Source of the DNA: Nocardioides sp.
Lineage (GTDB): Bacteria; Actinomycetota; Actinomycetes; Propionibacteriales; Nocardioidaceae
Reading direction: 5' to 3'
Length of the DNA stretch: 64,000 nucleotides
Assembly: GCA_020636915.1 (NCBI GenBank)
Contig: JACJWV010000009.1
Location: 62,001-126,000, forward strand
Part shown: piece by piece, positions 27,026 through 35,265 of the stretch
Layout: each line of letters begins with the position of its first letter
How positions within the stretch are numbered: the first letter of the stretch is position 1
Notes under the pieces: generated by a model
What the model was told of the DNA's origin: nothing
Databases searched by the model: none
Seen by the model: only the letters and a program-made list of their open reading frames with translations
Position numbers and translations under genes: made by a program

Positions 27026-27478
27026 TCAACCGACCGGGCGGCCCTCGTACGGCGTCGACAGCACGATCGTGGTGCGGGTCGAGACGTTGGCCGCGGCCCG
27101 GATGCGCGCCAAGAGGTTCTCGAGCGCGGTCGGCGACGCGACCCTGACCTTGAGGATGTAGGACTCGTCGCCCGCGACCGACCAGCACGACTCGATCTCC
27201 GGGATTCCCCGCACCCGCTCGGGTGAGTCGTCGGGCTGGGAGGGGTCGATCGGGCGGATGGAGATGAACGCGGTCAGTGGCAGCCCGAGCTGCTCGTGGT
27301 CGACCGTGGCGACGTACCCGGTGATCAGTCCGCGCGACTCCAGGCGCTTGACGCGCTGGTGCACCGCCGACGTGGAGAGGCCGGTCGCCTTCCCGAGGTC
27401 GGTGAACGACATCCGGCCGTCGCGGGCGAGCAGCTCGATGATCCGGCGATCGGTGCCTTCGAGCTCAGGGGCAGTCAC
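27026..27478 (-). CDS. Lrp/AsnC family transcriptional regulator
   Basis: This 150-residue regulator has an N-terminal winged HTH (LEGTDRRIIELLARDGRMSFTDLGKATGLSTSAVHQRVKRLESRGLI) and a C-terminal RAM ligand-binding domain (ESCWSVAGDESYILKVRVASPTALENLLARI). Lrp proteins bind amino acids and control their metabolism. With the lysine pathway genes nearby, lysine sensing is a plausible but unproven role. TACCCT lies six bases before the GTG, suggesting a leaderless message. Confidence 0.92.
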   Translation of the reverse strand: MTAPELEGTDRRIIELLARDGRMSFTDLGKATGLSTSAVHQRVKRLESRGLITGYVATVDHEQLGLPLTAFISIRPIDPSQPDDSPERVRGIPEIESCWSVAGDESYILKVRVASPTALENLLARIRAAANVSTRTTIVLSTPYEGRPVG

Positions 27479-27513
27479 GCGGACAGGGTAGCGGCGCGTG
27501 GCAGGATGCGCTC

Positions 27514-28443
27514 GTGACCGACCAACCCGGGCGCCTGATGCTCCTCGACACCGCCTCGCTCTACTTCCGGGCGTTCTTCGGCGTCCCCGAGATCACCGGC
27601 CCCGACGGCACCCCCGTCAACGCCGTCCGCGGCCTGCTCGACTTCATCTCCCGGCTGGTCGGCGACTACCGGCCCACCGACCTCGTCTGCTGCTGGGACG
27701 ACGACTGGCGTCCCCAGTGGCGCGTCGACCTGCTGCCGAGCTACAAGGCACACCGGGTGGTCGCCGAGCGCACCGGCCAGCCCGACGTCGAGGAGGTGCC
27801 GGACCCCCTCGAGGTCCAGGTCCCGATCATCCGGGAGGTGCTGGCGGCGTTCGGGATCTGCGTGGTCGGCGCACCCGGCTACGAGGCGGACGACGTCATC
27901 GGCAGCCTCGCCAGCCAGGCCTCGCAACCGGTCGACATCGTCACCGGCGACCGCGACCTGTTCCAGCTCGTCGACGACGACCGCGACGTGCGCGTGCTCT
28001 ACATCGCCCGAGGTGTCGGCAACCACGAGCGGGTCACCAACGACTGGGTGCGCGCCAAGTACGGCATCGACGCGCGTCAGTACGCCGACTTCGCCACCCT
28101 GCGGGGCGACGCCTCCGACGGCCTCCCCGGCGTGGCCGGGGTCGGTGAGAAGACCGCGGCGACGCTGCTCGGCCGGTTCGGCGACATGGACGGCATCATC
28201 GCCGCTGCGGCCGACCCCGACGCCGAGCTCGGGCCCGGTCCGCGCGGGAAGATCAAGGCCGCGGCGTCGTACCTCGAGGTCGCCCCGCAGGTGGTCGCGG
28301 TCGCCCGGGACCTCGACCTCGGCTCCCCCGACACCCGGCTCCCGGCCGAGCCGCAGGACCTCGCCCGGGTCGCCGAGCTCGGCACGCGGTGGGGCATCGA
28401 GAGCCCGGTGCAGCGACTCACCGACGTGCTCTGCAGCCGCTGA
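27514..28443 (+). CDS. stand-alone 5'-3' exonuclease (FEN/Pol I N-terminal type)
   Basis: This 309-residue protein corresponds to the 5' nuclease domain of DNA polymerase I. Metal-binding acidic residues are in MLLDTASL, CCWDDDWRP, GYEADDVIGSLA and IVTGDRDLFQLVDD. The H3TH motif is GDASDGLPGVAGVGEKTAATLLGRFG. There is no polymerase or proofreading domain. Such lone exonucleases process flaps or RNA primers alongside Pol I. GTG is the start. The gene is divergent from the Lrp regulator with about 35 bases between. Confidence 0.92.
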   Translation: MTDQPGRLMLLDTASLYFRAFFGVPEITGPDGTPVNAVRGLLDFISRLVGDYRPTDLVCCWDDDWRPQWRVDLLPSYKAHRVVAERTGQPDVEEVPDPLEVQVPIIREVLAAFGICVVGAPGYEADDVIGSLASQASQPVDIVTGDRDLFQLVDDDRDVRVLYIARGVGNHERVTNDWVRAKYGIDARQYADFATLRGDASDGLPGVAGVGEKTAATLLGRFGDMDGIIAAAADPDAELGPGPRGKIKAAASYLEVAPQVVAVARDLDLGSPDTRLPAEPQDLARVAELGTRWGIESPVQRLTDVLCSR

Positions 28444-28458
28444 CGACGAGACGAGCCC

Positions 28459-28502
28459 GTCAGCGCAGGGTCAGCGCATGGTCAGCGCAGGTTCAGCGCA
28501 GC
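28459..28502. repeat. four tandem 11-base repeats over a stop codon
   Basis: GTCAGCGCAGG-type units start at 28459, 28470, 28481 and 28492. On the minus strand each contains CTGCGCTGA, and the unit nearest the gene supplies the flavoprotein stop (28493-28495). Because 11 is not a multiple of three, the downstream copies place TGA in all three frames. Confidence 0.75.
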
Positions 28503-29632
28503 ATCTCCTCGACCACGAGCTGCGCCGCTGACGGGCAGCCCTTGGTGAACCCGTAGAACGGCCCGAAGTCGCGCGTCGCGAGGAAGCCCACGACGTAGAG
28601 CCCCGGCAGACTGGTCTCGAAGCCCTCGCTCAGGTCCGGGAACCCGTCCGTCGCGGCCACCCGGTCCACGACGTCCGCCAGGTACGGCACCCGGGCGACG
28701 TCCGGCCGGTAGCCCGAGGCGAAGACCACGTGGTCGACCTCCAGCACGTCTCGGTCCGAGAGGGTCAGCGTCACCGGCCCCTCTCCCCCGGCGGAGACGT
28801 CGACGACCGCGCACTCCGGGTGCTGGTGCACGACGTCGGGCAGCAGCCGTGGGACCAGCCAGTGCTCGAGCGTCAGCCGGCCGACCTCCCAGAACTCCCG
28901 GGCGATGCCGGCCCGCCGGTCGTCGGTCAGGCCCCGCCACCAGCCGCGCACCGCGAGCGTCTGCTCGACGTACGGGTCGACGAAGCGCCAGCTGACCCTC
29001 TCGAACGCCGGGGTCGGGTGCCGGTGCACGACGTCGACGCGCGCGGCGCCGTGGTCGCACAGGAGCGCCGCCCACTCGTAGGCGCTCTGCCGTCCGCCGA
29101 TCACCGCCACCCGTGCACCGGCCAGGTCGTCGAACGTGACCCGGTCCAGGGTGTGGGAGCGCCGGTCCTCCGGGACCAGTGCGTGCCACTCAGGCACCTG
29201 CGCGAAGTAGCCGACGCCCGGGGCCACGACCACGCGGTCGGCCTCGATGACCGCTCCGTCGTCCAAGGTGGCGAGGAACGTGCCGTTCGGGCGGGTGAGG
29301 CTCGCCACCAGGCGCGGGTCAGCCGCGACCCCCTTCTGCGCGGCGAACCAGTCGGCGTGGTCGAGGAACACCGAGATCGGGATCGGGTCGAGGTCGGCAG
29401 GGTCCAGGCCCCGCTCCTCCACGAACGCCTCGAAGGTGTGCTCCCCGTTCGCGTCGAGGTGCCAGTCCGTGCCGGAACGCAGGTACATGTCCTGCGGCAT
29501 CCGGTCGCGCCAGAACGACATCGGCTGACCGACCACCGTCGTGCCGATGCCGCGATCACGTGCGTACGCGGCCGCGGAGCAGGCGTAGGGCCCGGCGCCG
29601 ACGACGAGGAGGTCCGTGCGGGTGTCGACCAT
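28493..29632 (-). CDS. FAD/NAD(P)-binding flavoprotein (lysine/ornithine monooxygenase-like)
   Basis: This 379-residue flavoprotein has an FAD-binding Rossmann motif at the N-terminus (DLLVVGAGPYACSAAAYA), an NADPH-binding motif (ARVAVIGGRQSAYEWAALL), and the ATG-like motif FASGYRPDV. It resembles flavin-containing monooxygenases and SidA-like N-hydroxylases, but a substrate cannot be assigned. TACCGT six bases before the ATG suggests a leaderless transcript. The 3' end is embedded in four 11-base tandem repeats. Confidence 0.85.
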   Translation of the reverse strand: MVDTRTDLLVVGAGPYACSAAAYARDRGIGTTVVGQPMSFWRDRMPQDMYLRSGTDWHLDANGEHTFEAFVEERGLDPADLDPIPISVFLDHADWFAAQKGVAADPRLVASLTRPNGTFLATLDDGAVIEADRVVVAPGVGYFAQVPEWHALVPEDRRSHTLDRVTFDDLAGARVAVIGGRQSAYEWAALLCDHGAARVDVVHRHPTPAFERVSWRFVDPYVEQTLAVRGWWRGLTDDRRAGIAREFWEVGRLTLEHWLVPRLLPDVVHQHPECAVVDVSAGGEGPVTLTLSDRDVLEVDHVVFASGYRPDVARVPYLADVVDRVAATDGFPDLSEGFETSLPGLYVVGFLATRDFGPFYGFTKGCPSAAQLVVEEMLR

Positions 29633-29676
29633 GCGCGCACGGTACGCCGCGAGGCGGCCGTCCGTCCGCCGGTTCG

Positions 29677-30279
29677 CTATCCCGCCGGCTGCCCCACGCG
29701 GAGGCGGAGCGGGCGGGAGGGAGGTGCGACGTGGTCCTTCGGGGTGTGGCCGGTGCCCAGGGGGCCGAGGTGGGTGTAGACCCGGTCGATGACGACGCGG
29801 CGACCGGTGAAGGACGTGAGTGGGACCCGGAGGGTCAGGCGCCCCGCCCGGGTGAAGGTCCTGCTGGTGCCGGCGCGGTGCTCCACGTAGGCGTCCTGAC
29901 CGGGTCCTCGGTCGGCGAACACCACGCTGTCGGGCGTCTGGTTGCCCGACACGTAGTAGTCGTGCCCGCCGCCGTGCATGAAGACCACCAACCCCTGGAG
30001 GTGGTCGCGGGCCGGGAGCCGGCGCGGCAGGTCGACGACGAACCGGACGACCGTCGCTCCGGCGGAGCGGCCGACGGAGTACGCCGTACGACGGGCGTCG
30101 ATGTCGCGGCCGTCCGGGGCGTCCGCCGGACGGACGTCGCCGCGCGGGTCGTGGACGACGAGGCGTTCGCTCCGGGCGCTGGCGGCAGGACTCGCCTGGG
30201 TCGCGTGCGCGGCCGGGGCGACGGTGGCGAGCGTCCCTGCCACCAGGAGGGCGGTGAGGGTGGCGGTCGGTCGGTGCAT
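29677..30279 (-). CDS. secreted protein, function unknown
   Basis: This 200-residue protein has a signal peptide (MHRPTATLTALLVAGTLATVAPAAHA) and a beta-rich mature part. VVHDPRGDVRPADAPDGRDIDARRTAYSV resembles the start of secreted actinobacterial proteins that bind sugars or calcium, and YVSGNQTPDSVVFADRGPGQ follows. I see no catalytic triad. The start ATG 30279 gives a complete signal sequence. It is divergent from the NAD-binding protein gene with a perfect palindrome between them. Confidence 0.72.
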   Translation of the reverse strand: MHRPTATLTALLVAGTLATVAPAAHATQASPAASARSERLVVHDPRGDVRPADAPDGRDIDARRTAYSVGRSAGATVVRFVVDLPRRLPARDHLQGLVVFMHGGGHDYYVSGNQTPDSVVFADRGPGQDAYVEHRAGTSRTFTRAGRLTLRVPLTSFTGRRVVIDRVYTHLGPLGTGHTPKDHVAPPSRPLRLRVGQPAG

Positions 30280-30317
30280 GCGCCCTCGATGCCCGCCGTG
30301 TTGGCCGACCACACCGG

Positions 30318-30337
30318 ACCTGCAGGTTCCTGCAGGT
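30318..30337. promoter_or_regulatory. perfect inverted repeat in a divergent promoter
   Basis: ACCTGCAGG-TT-CCTGCAGGT has nine-base arms and lies between two divergent starts (30279 minus, 30365 plus). The plus-strand -10 (TACCGT, 30352-30357) begins 14 bases after it. A dimeric regulator could control both genes. The regulator is not identified. Confidence 0.55.
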
Positions 30338-30364
30338 GCGGTCCGGGTCCGTACCGTGGGCTGC

Positions 30365-31054
30365 ATGAGCACCGCACAGCACCGTGTCGCGATCGTCGGG
30401 GGCCACGGCCAGGTGGCCCGTCAGCTGATCCACGTCCTGCGTCGGGCCGACCACGACGTGGTCGCCCTGGTGCGACGGGAGGAACACCGGGCGGACCTCG
30501 AGAGCCGTGGCGCCCAGGTCCGCCTGCTCGACATCGAGCGCGAGGGCGTCGATGCGTTCGCCGCGGCGTTCGAGGGATGCAGCGCCGTCGTCTTCGCCGC
30601 CGGCGGTGGCCCGGACGGCAACATCGAGCGCAAGCGCACCGTCGACCTCGAGGGCTCGCTCAAGTCGATCGCCGGCGCGGAGCGGGCCGGGATCGACCGG
30701 TTCGTCCAGGTGTCCGCGATCGGGGTCGACGACCCGCTGCCGGACGACACCGGGGACGTGTGGCGGGCCTACGTCGAGGCCAAGCGCGACGCCGACGCGG
30801 CGCTCCGGGACAGCGGGCTGGCGTGGACGATCGTCCGTCCTGGCCGCCTGACCGACGACCCGGCCACCGGGACGGTGTCGCTCGGGCCGGACGTCGCCCG
30901 CGGGGACGTGACCCGCGCCGACGTCGCCGCCGTGCTGGCAGCGGTCCTCGACACGCCCGGCACGGTCAGGAAGCAGTGGAACCTGGTCAACGGCGACGTT
31001 CCCGTCGACCAGGCCGTCAAGCAGGCCGTCGAGCAGGCCGTCCGCGCGGGGTAG
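30365..31054 (+). CDS. NAD(P)-binding atypical SDR protein
   Basis: This 229-residue protein has the N-terminal dinucleotide-binding motif RVAIVGGHGQVARQLIHVL and the atypical short-chain dehydrogenase layout (YVEAKRDADAALRDSGLAWTIVRPGRLTD). The usual catalytic Tyr-xxx-Lys is present as YVEAK. Such NmrA-like or SDR_a5 proteins act as reductases or redox sensors. TACCGT at 30352-30357, seven bases before the ATG, supports a leaderless start. The C-terminus has VKQAVEQAV helical repeats. Confidence 0.87.
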   Translation: MSTAQHRVAIVGGHGQVARQLIHVLRRADHDVVALVRREEHRADLESRGAQVRLLDIEREGVDAFAAAFEGCSAVVFAAGGGPDGNIERKRTVDLEGSLKSIAGAERAGIDRFVQVSAIGVDDPLPDDTGDVWRAYVEAKRDADAALRDSGLAWTIVRPGRLTDDPATGTVSLGPDVARGDVTRADVAAVLAAVLDTPGTVRKQWNLVNGDVPVDQAVKQAVEQAVRAG

Positions 31055-31060
31055 CCGCTG

Positions 31061-33859
31061 CTACTCGTCGCCGGCGAGCGCGGAGTAGGCGACCACGCCC
31101 CGGCGCAGCCGACGGACGACCTCCCGCGCGGTCTCGCGCAGGGGCGTCGCGCCGGCGGCGTCGGCCACCTGCCCGGCGAGGTCGATCAGCTGCTTCATCC
31201 AGCGCACGAAGTCACCGGCGGCGAGGTCGCTGACCATGAGGACGTCGTCGAGCTCGTCACCCTCGGCCCAGCGGTAGGCCACCCAGGCGAAGCCGAGGTC
31301 GGGCTGCCGCAGGAAGTCGAGGTGGTGGTCTCGCTCGAGGGCGTCCAGGGTGCCCCAGAGCCGGACGGTCTCACCGATCACGTCGCGGATGGCGCCGCCG
31401 GGGATGCGGGGCGAGGACGCGTCGTCGGGCCGTCGGGCCTCGAACACCAGCACGGAGAGGGCCGCGGCCAGGCCGGACGGGTCGAGGTCGTCCCACAGCC
31501 CGCCCCGGATGCACTCGGCGGCGACCAGGTCGAGCTCGGAGTAGAGCCGCATCAGGTGGGTTCCGCGCTCGGTGACCTGCTCGCCCTCCAGGTAGCCCAG
31601 CGCGGTCAGGACCTCGCAGACCCGGTCGAACTGGCGGGCGACGGTGTTGGTGCGCTGCTCGACCCGGCGCTTCAGCGTCTGGGCGTCGCGGTCGAGCTTG
31701 AAGTACCGCTCGGCCCACCGGGCGTGGTCCTCACGGTCCGGGCAGGCGTGGCACGGGTGTGCCTTGAGCTCGGCACGCAGGTCCGCGACCTGGTCGTCGA
31801 CCGCCGTGCGGCTGCGGTCGGACCCCGCGGGCCGTGAGGGCGGCGGCGGGTCGAGGTCGTGGGTGCGCGTCCGCAGGGCCGACGCGAGGTCCCGGCGCAT
31901 CTGCGGGTTGCGGCCGTTGAAGGACTTGGGCACCTTGACCCGGGCCAGTGCCGTCACCGGCGTCGGGAAGTCGATCATGGCGAGACGGCGTGCCTGGCGG
32001 TCGGCCGTCACGACGTAGGGACGAGGCCCCTCCGGCGACCAGCCCGGGTCGACCACGACGGCCCACCCGGCGAACTTCCCGGTCGGGACCTGGATCACGT
32101 CGCCCGGCTTGAGCGCCCGCAGGGACTCCATCGCCTCGTCGCGACGATCGGCCTTGCGCGCGCGGCTGGCGCCCTTCTCGGCCTGGCTGATCCGGCGACG
32201 CAGGTCGGCGTACTCCATGAAGTCGCCACGGTCGCACGTGGCCGCCTCCCGGTAGCCCGCGAGTGCGTCCTCGGCCTTGCGGAGCTGCCGGGCGAGGCCC
32301 ACCACCGCCTTGTCCGCCTGGAACTGGGCGAAGGACTGCTCCAGCAGCTCGCGCGAGCGCGCCCGGCCGAACTGGTGCACGAGGTTGACGGCCATGTTGT
32401 ACGACGGGCGGAACGACGACCGCAGCGGGTAGGTCCGGGTCGAGGCGAGGCCGGCGAGCTGCCGCGGGTCCATCCCCGCCTGCCACAGGACGACCGCATG
32501 ACCCTCGGTGTCCAGTCCGCGCCGCCCGGCGCGCCCGGTCAGCTGGGTGTACTCCCCCGGCGTGATGTCGGCGTGGTTCTCGCCGTTCCACTTCGACAGC
32601 TTCTCGATGACGACGGTGCGGGCGGGCATGTTGATGCCGAGGGCCAGGGTCTCGGTGGCGAACACGACCTTGCACAGCCCGCGCACGAACAGCTCCTCCA
32701 CGACCTGCTTGAACGCCGGCAGCATCCCGGCGTGATGGGCGGCCACGCCGCGGGTCAGCCCGTCGAGGAAGTCGTGGTAGCCCAGGGCGTGCAGGTCCTC
32801 CGACGGCAGGTGCGAGCACGCGGCCTCGACGTGCTCGTAGATCGCGTCGCGCTCCTCGGGCGTGGTGAGCCGGATGCCGGCCCCCAGGCACTGGGTGACC
32901 GCCGCGTCGCACCCGACCCGGCTGAAGATGAAGTCGATCGCGGGCAGGAGGCCCTGCCGGTCCAGCTGGGCGACCAGGTCGGGGCGACTGGGGACCCAGA
33001 CCCGGCGGCCGTTGCCGACGTTGTACTTGCTGGTGCCGCGGCGGTTGCGGTCCCGCGGCGAGCGCCGGTCGCGGACGCGGCTGCTCGCCCAGTCGTCCCG
33101 CGCGACCTTGAGCAGCTCGTCGTTGACCGGTGCGCCCTCCTTGACGAAGCCTGCCGCCGCGTCGACGTCGGAGGAGGCGAACAGGTCCAGGACCCGGCGG
33201 CCGACCATCACGTGCTGGTAGAGCGGCACCGGCCGGCGCTCCTCGACGATCGTCGTGGTGTCCCCGCGGACGGTCTCCAGCCACTCGCCGAACTCCTCGG
33301 CGTTGGAGACGGTCGCCGAGAGGGAGACCAGGGAGACCGACTCGGGCAGGTGGATGATGACCTCCTCCCAGACCGCGCCCCGCGAGCGGTCGGCGAGGTA
33401 GTGGACCTCGTCCATCACCACGAAGCCGAGCCCCAGCAACGTGCGCGACCCGGCGTACAGCATGTTGCGGAGCACCTCGGTGGTCATCACCACGACCGGC
33501 GCCTCGCCGTTCACGACGTTGTCACCGGTCAGCAGACCGACCTGCTCGGGACCGTAGCGGGCGACCAGGTCGTGGTACTTCTGGTTCGACAGCGCCTTGA
33601 TCGGCGTGGTGTAGAAGCACTTGCGCCCGGTCTGCATCGCCAGGTGGACCGCGAACTCCCCGACGACCGTCTTCCCCGAGCCCGTGGGCGCCGCGACGAG
33701 CACGCCGCGGCCCTCCTCGATCGCCCGGCAACCGTCGAGCTGGAAGTCGTCGAGCGGGAAGTCGTAGAGCGCCGTGAAGTCGCGGAGCACCGGGTGCTGA
33801 CGGTGCCGTCGGTAGTCGGCGTACCGCTCGGACGGGCTCAGGTCGTCCGAGGTCGTCAT
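31061..33859 (-). CDS. helY: Ski2-like DEAD/DEAH RNA helicase
   Basis: This 932-residue helicase has motif I (AAPTGSGKT), Ia (TTPIKALSNQK), motif II DEVH, motif III SLSATVSN and motif VI (QLTGRAGRRGLDTEG), then a long C-terminal arch-like region like Mtr4/Ski2. HelY unwinds RNA, probably assisting RNA decay or ribosome processing. In mycobacteria helY follows tatC, and here it lies close to it, beyond the lipid kinase. TAGGTT six bases before the ATG implies a leaderless message. Confidence 0.94.
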   Translation of the reverse strand: MTTSDDLSPSERYADYRRHRQHPVLRDFTALYDFPLDDFQLDGCRAIEEGRGVLVAAPTGSGKTVVGEFAVHLAMQTGRKCFYTTPIKALSNQKYHDLVARYGPEQVGLLTGDNVVNGEAPVVVMTTEVLRNMLYAGSRTLLGLGFVVMDEVHYLADRSRGAVWEEVIIHLPESVSLVSLSATVSNAEEFGEWLETVRGDTTTIVEERRPVPLYQHVMVGRRVLDLFASSDVDAAAGFVKEGAPVNDELLKVARDDWASSRVRDRRSPRDRNRRGTSKYNVGNGRRVWVPSRPDLVAQLDRQGLLPAIDFIFSRVGCDAAVTQCLGAGIRLTTPEERDAIYEHVEAACSHLPSEDLHALGYHDFLDGLTRGVAAHHAGMLPAFKQVVEELFVRGLCKVVFATETLALGINMPARTVVIEKLSKWNGENHADITPGEYTQLTGRAGRRGLDTEGHAVVLWQAGMDPRQLAGLASTRTYPLRSSFRPSYNMAVNLVHQFGRARSRELLEQSFAQFQADKAVVGLARQLRKAEDALAGYREAATCDRGDFMEYADLRRRISQAEKGASRARKADRRDEAMESLRALKPGDVIQVPTGKFAGWAVVVDPGWSPEGPRPYVVTADRQARRLAMIDFPTPVTALARVKVPKSFNGRNPQMRRDLASALRTRTHDLDPPPPSRPAGSDRSRTAVDDQVADLRAELKAHPCHACPDREDHARWAERYFKLDRDAQTLKRRVEQRTNTVARQFDRVCEVLTALGYLEGEQVTERGTHLMRLYSELDLVAAECIRGGLWDDLDPSGLAAALSVLVFEARRPDDASSPRIPGGAIRDVIGETVRLWGTLDALERDHHLDFLRQPDLGFAWVAYRWAEGDELDDVLMVSDLAAGDFVRWMKQLIDLAGQVADAAGATPLRETAREVVRRLRRGVVAYSALAGDE

Positions 33860-33868
33860 GCTCCCAAC

Positions 33869-34744
33869 CTACGCGAGCACCGTCAGCGCCCCGGCGGCAC
33901 ACTCCACGGTCAGCGGGAGCGGCCCGAAGCGCTCTCCGTCGGCGTACGAGACGATCCCCGGAGCTGCCACCGTCACCGTGCGGACCCGGTGGTGCTCGTA
34001 TGCGGGGTGGGTGACGTGGGTGCCCTTGAAGAGCTTCGGGTAGGTCCTGATCAGGCCCGGCTTCGACATCGGCTTGATGACGACCACGTCGAGGAGTCCG
34101 TCGTCCAGGATCGCACCCTCGGTGATCCGCAGGCCGCCCCCGAAGGAGGGGCCGTTGCCGACCGCCACCAGCATCGCGTCCAGTGTGCGGGTCTCGCCGT
34201 CGAGCTCGAGGGTGTAGGGCAGGGGCTCGAACGTGCGCAGCTCGGCGAGGGTCGCGATGTTGTAGCGCATCTGCCCCTTGGGCCAGGTCATCTTGTTGGC
34301 GCGCTCGTTGACGACGGCGTCGAAGCCCGCGGCCAGCACGGTCACGAAGTACTTCGTGCCGCTGCGCGCCAGGTCGACGGTGCGCGAGCTGCTCGCGAGC
34401 AGCCGCTCCGCGGCCGCGACCGGGTCCTTGCGCGGGACGTCGAAGTACCGCGCCACGTCGTTGCCGGTGCCGGCCGGGACCAGACCGATGGGCGTCCCCG
34501 TGCCCGCGACGGCCTGGATGCCGAGGTGCACCATCCCGTCCCCACCGCACAGCACCAGCGCGTCGACGCCCTCCGCGACCACGCCGCGGGCCAGGTCGAG
34601 CGCCTCGTCGGCGTCGCGCCCCTCCAGGGTCCGCACCGTCACGCCGGCCCCCCGGAGCCGTTCGGCCGCGGCGTCCCGGAAGCGCGCCCCCCGGCCCTTC
34701 CCGGCAGTCGGGTTCGTCAGCAGCGCGATCTCGCGGAGGGCCAC
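33869..34744 (-). CDS. diacylglycerol kinase-like lipid kinase
   Basis: This 291-residue protein belongs to the DagK/YegS catalytic family. LLTNPTAGKG is the nucleotide site start, LVLCGGDGMVHLGIQA the GGDG signature, and LVPAGTGNDVARYF the second conserved block. It phosphorylates diacylglycerol or a related lipid, recycling membrane lipid. The GTG at 34744 follows TACTCT by six bases. It lies between repeat locus 4 and helY. Confidence 0.9.
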   Translation of the reverse strand: MALREIALLTNPTAGKGRGARFRDAAAERLRGAGVTVRTLEGRDADEALDLARGVVAEGVDALVLCGGDGMVHLGIQAVAGTGTPIGLVPAGTGNDVARYFDVPRKDPVAAAERLLASSSRTVDLARSGTKYFVTVLAAGFDAVVNERANKMTWPKGQMRYNIATLAELRTFEPLPYTLELDGETRTLDAMLVAVGNGPSFGGGLRITEGAILDDGLLDVVVIKPMSKPGLIRTYPKLFKGTHVTHPAYEHHRVRTVTVAAPGIVSYADGERFGPLPLTVECAAGALTVLA

Positions 34745-34767
34745 GCGCGAAGAGTAGGGCACTCACC

Positions 34768-34869
34768 TGCGGTTGGTGACCAATCCGCACCGTTCTCGGG
34801 CCGGCGCCTGCGGTTGGTGACCATTCCGCGCGACTTTCGGCGCTCGATCTGCGGTTGGTGACCAATCCG
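34768..34869. repeat. three direct near-palindromic repeat units (locus 4)
   Basis: Three reverse-orientation units at 34768-34788, 34809-34829 and 34850-34869 are spaced exactly 41 bases apart. The middle unit carries CCATTCCGC in place of CCAATCCGC. The array lies seven bases after the stop of the gene at 34876. Because all units point one way, no long hairpin between units can form. Confidence 0.9.
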
Positions 34870-34875
34870 TGGGGG

Positions 34876-35265
34876 TCAGGAGCGGTCGGTCCCGATCCGC
34901 AGGAGGACCGCGTACCGGTCGGGGGACGCACCCACCGCCTTGGCCAGCCGGGCGAGAGCGTCCAGGACGAGGTCAGGACCGAACCGGGTGCCGGGCACGG
35001 CCAGGGTGAGCCGGTCGTCCGGGCCGACGAGCAGCACCTGGCCGTGGCGCCACGCCTGGTGGGCGTCGTGGCGGACGTCCTGGTCCGCGACCGGTACGGG
35101 ATAGGCCTCGTCGACGGCGAGAAGGTCGCACGCCACCGGCGGGTGTCCGTCACCGGTCAGCTGCCCCGGCACCCGGTGACCGGAGCGCAGGCCGACGTCG
35201 GCCGCCCAGGTGACCTCCTCCTCGCCGAGCCACTCGGGGAGGTCGAACGGGTCGACCCGCCTCAC
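34876..35265 (-). CDS. hypothetical protein downstream of tatC
   Basis: This 129-residue protein begins MRRVDPFDLPEWLGEEEVTWAADVGLRSGHRVPGQL and contains ACDLLAVDEAYPVPVADQDVRHDAHQAWRHGQVLLV. No signal peptide or membrane segment is present. The GTG overlaps the tatC stop (GTGA), so it is translationally coupled to TatC. A role with the Tat translocase is possible on context alone; I do not recognise the family. The direct repeat array follows its stop by seven bases. Confidence 0.78.
   Translation of the reverse strand: MRRVDPFDLPEWLGEEEVTWAADVGLRSGHRVPGQLTGDGHPPVACDLLAVDEAYPVPVADQDVRHDAHQAWRHGQVLLVGPDDRLTLAVPGTRFGPDLVLDALARLAKAVGASPDRYAVLLRIGTDRS

Noticed and set aside
31859..34861. 1000-residue plus-strand open frame opposite helY
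   Set aside because: It is antisense to a clearly conserved helicase and lipid kinase, with no start signal and shadow-like composition. High-GC genomes give many such frames.
34768..34869. CRISPR array
   Set aside because: The direct repeats are regularly spaced, but there are only three (four at 60219), spacers are related rather than unique, each unit is near-palindromic by itself, and no cas genes are near. The RecB-like nuclease at 51109 resembles Cas4 only by fold.
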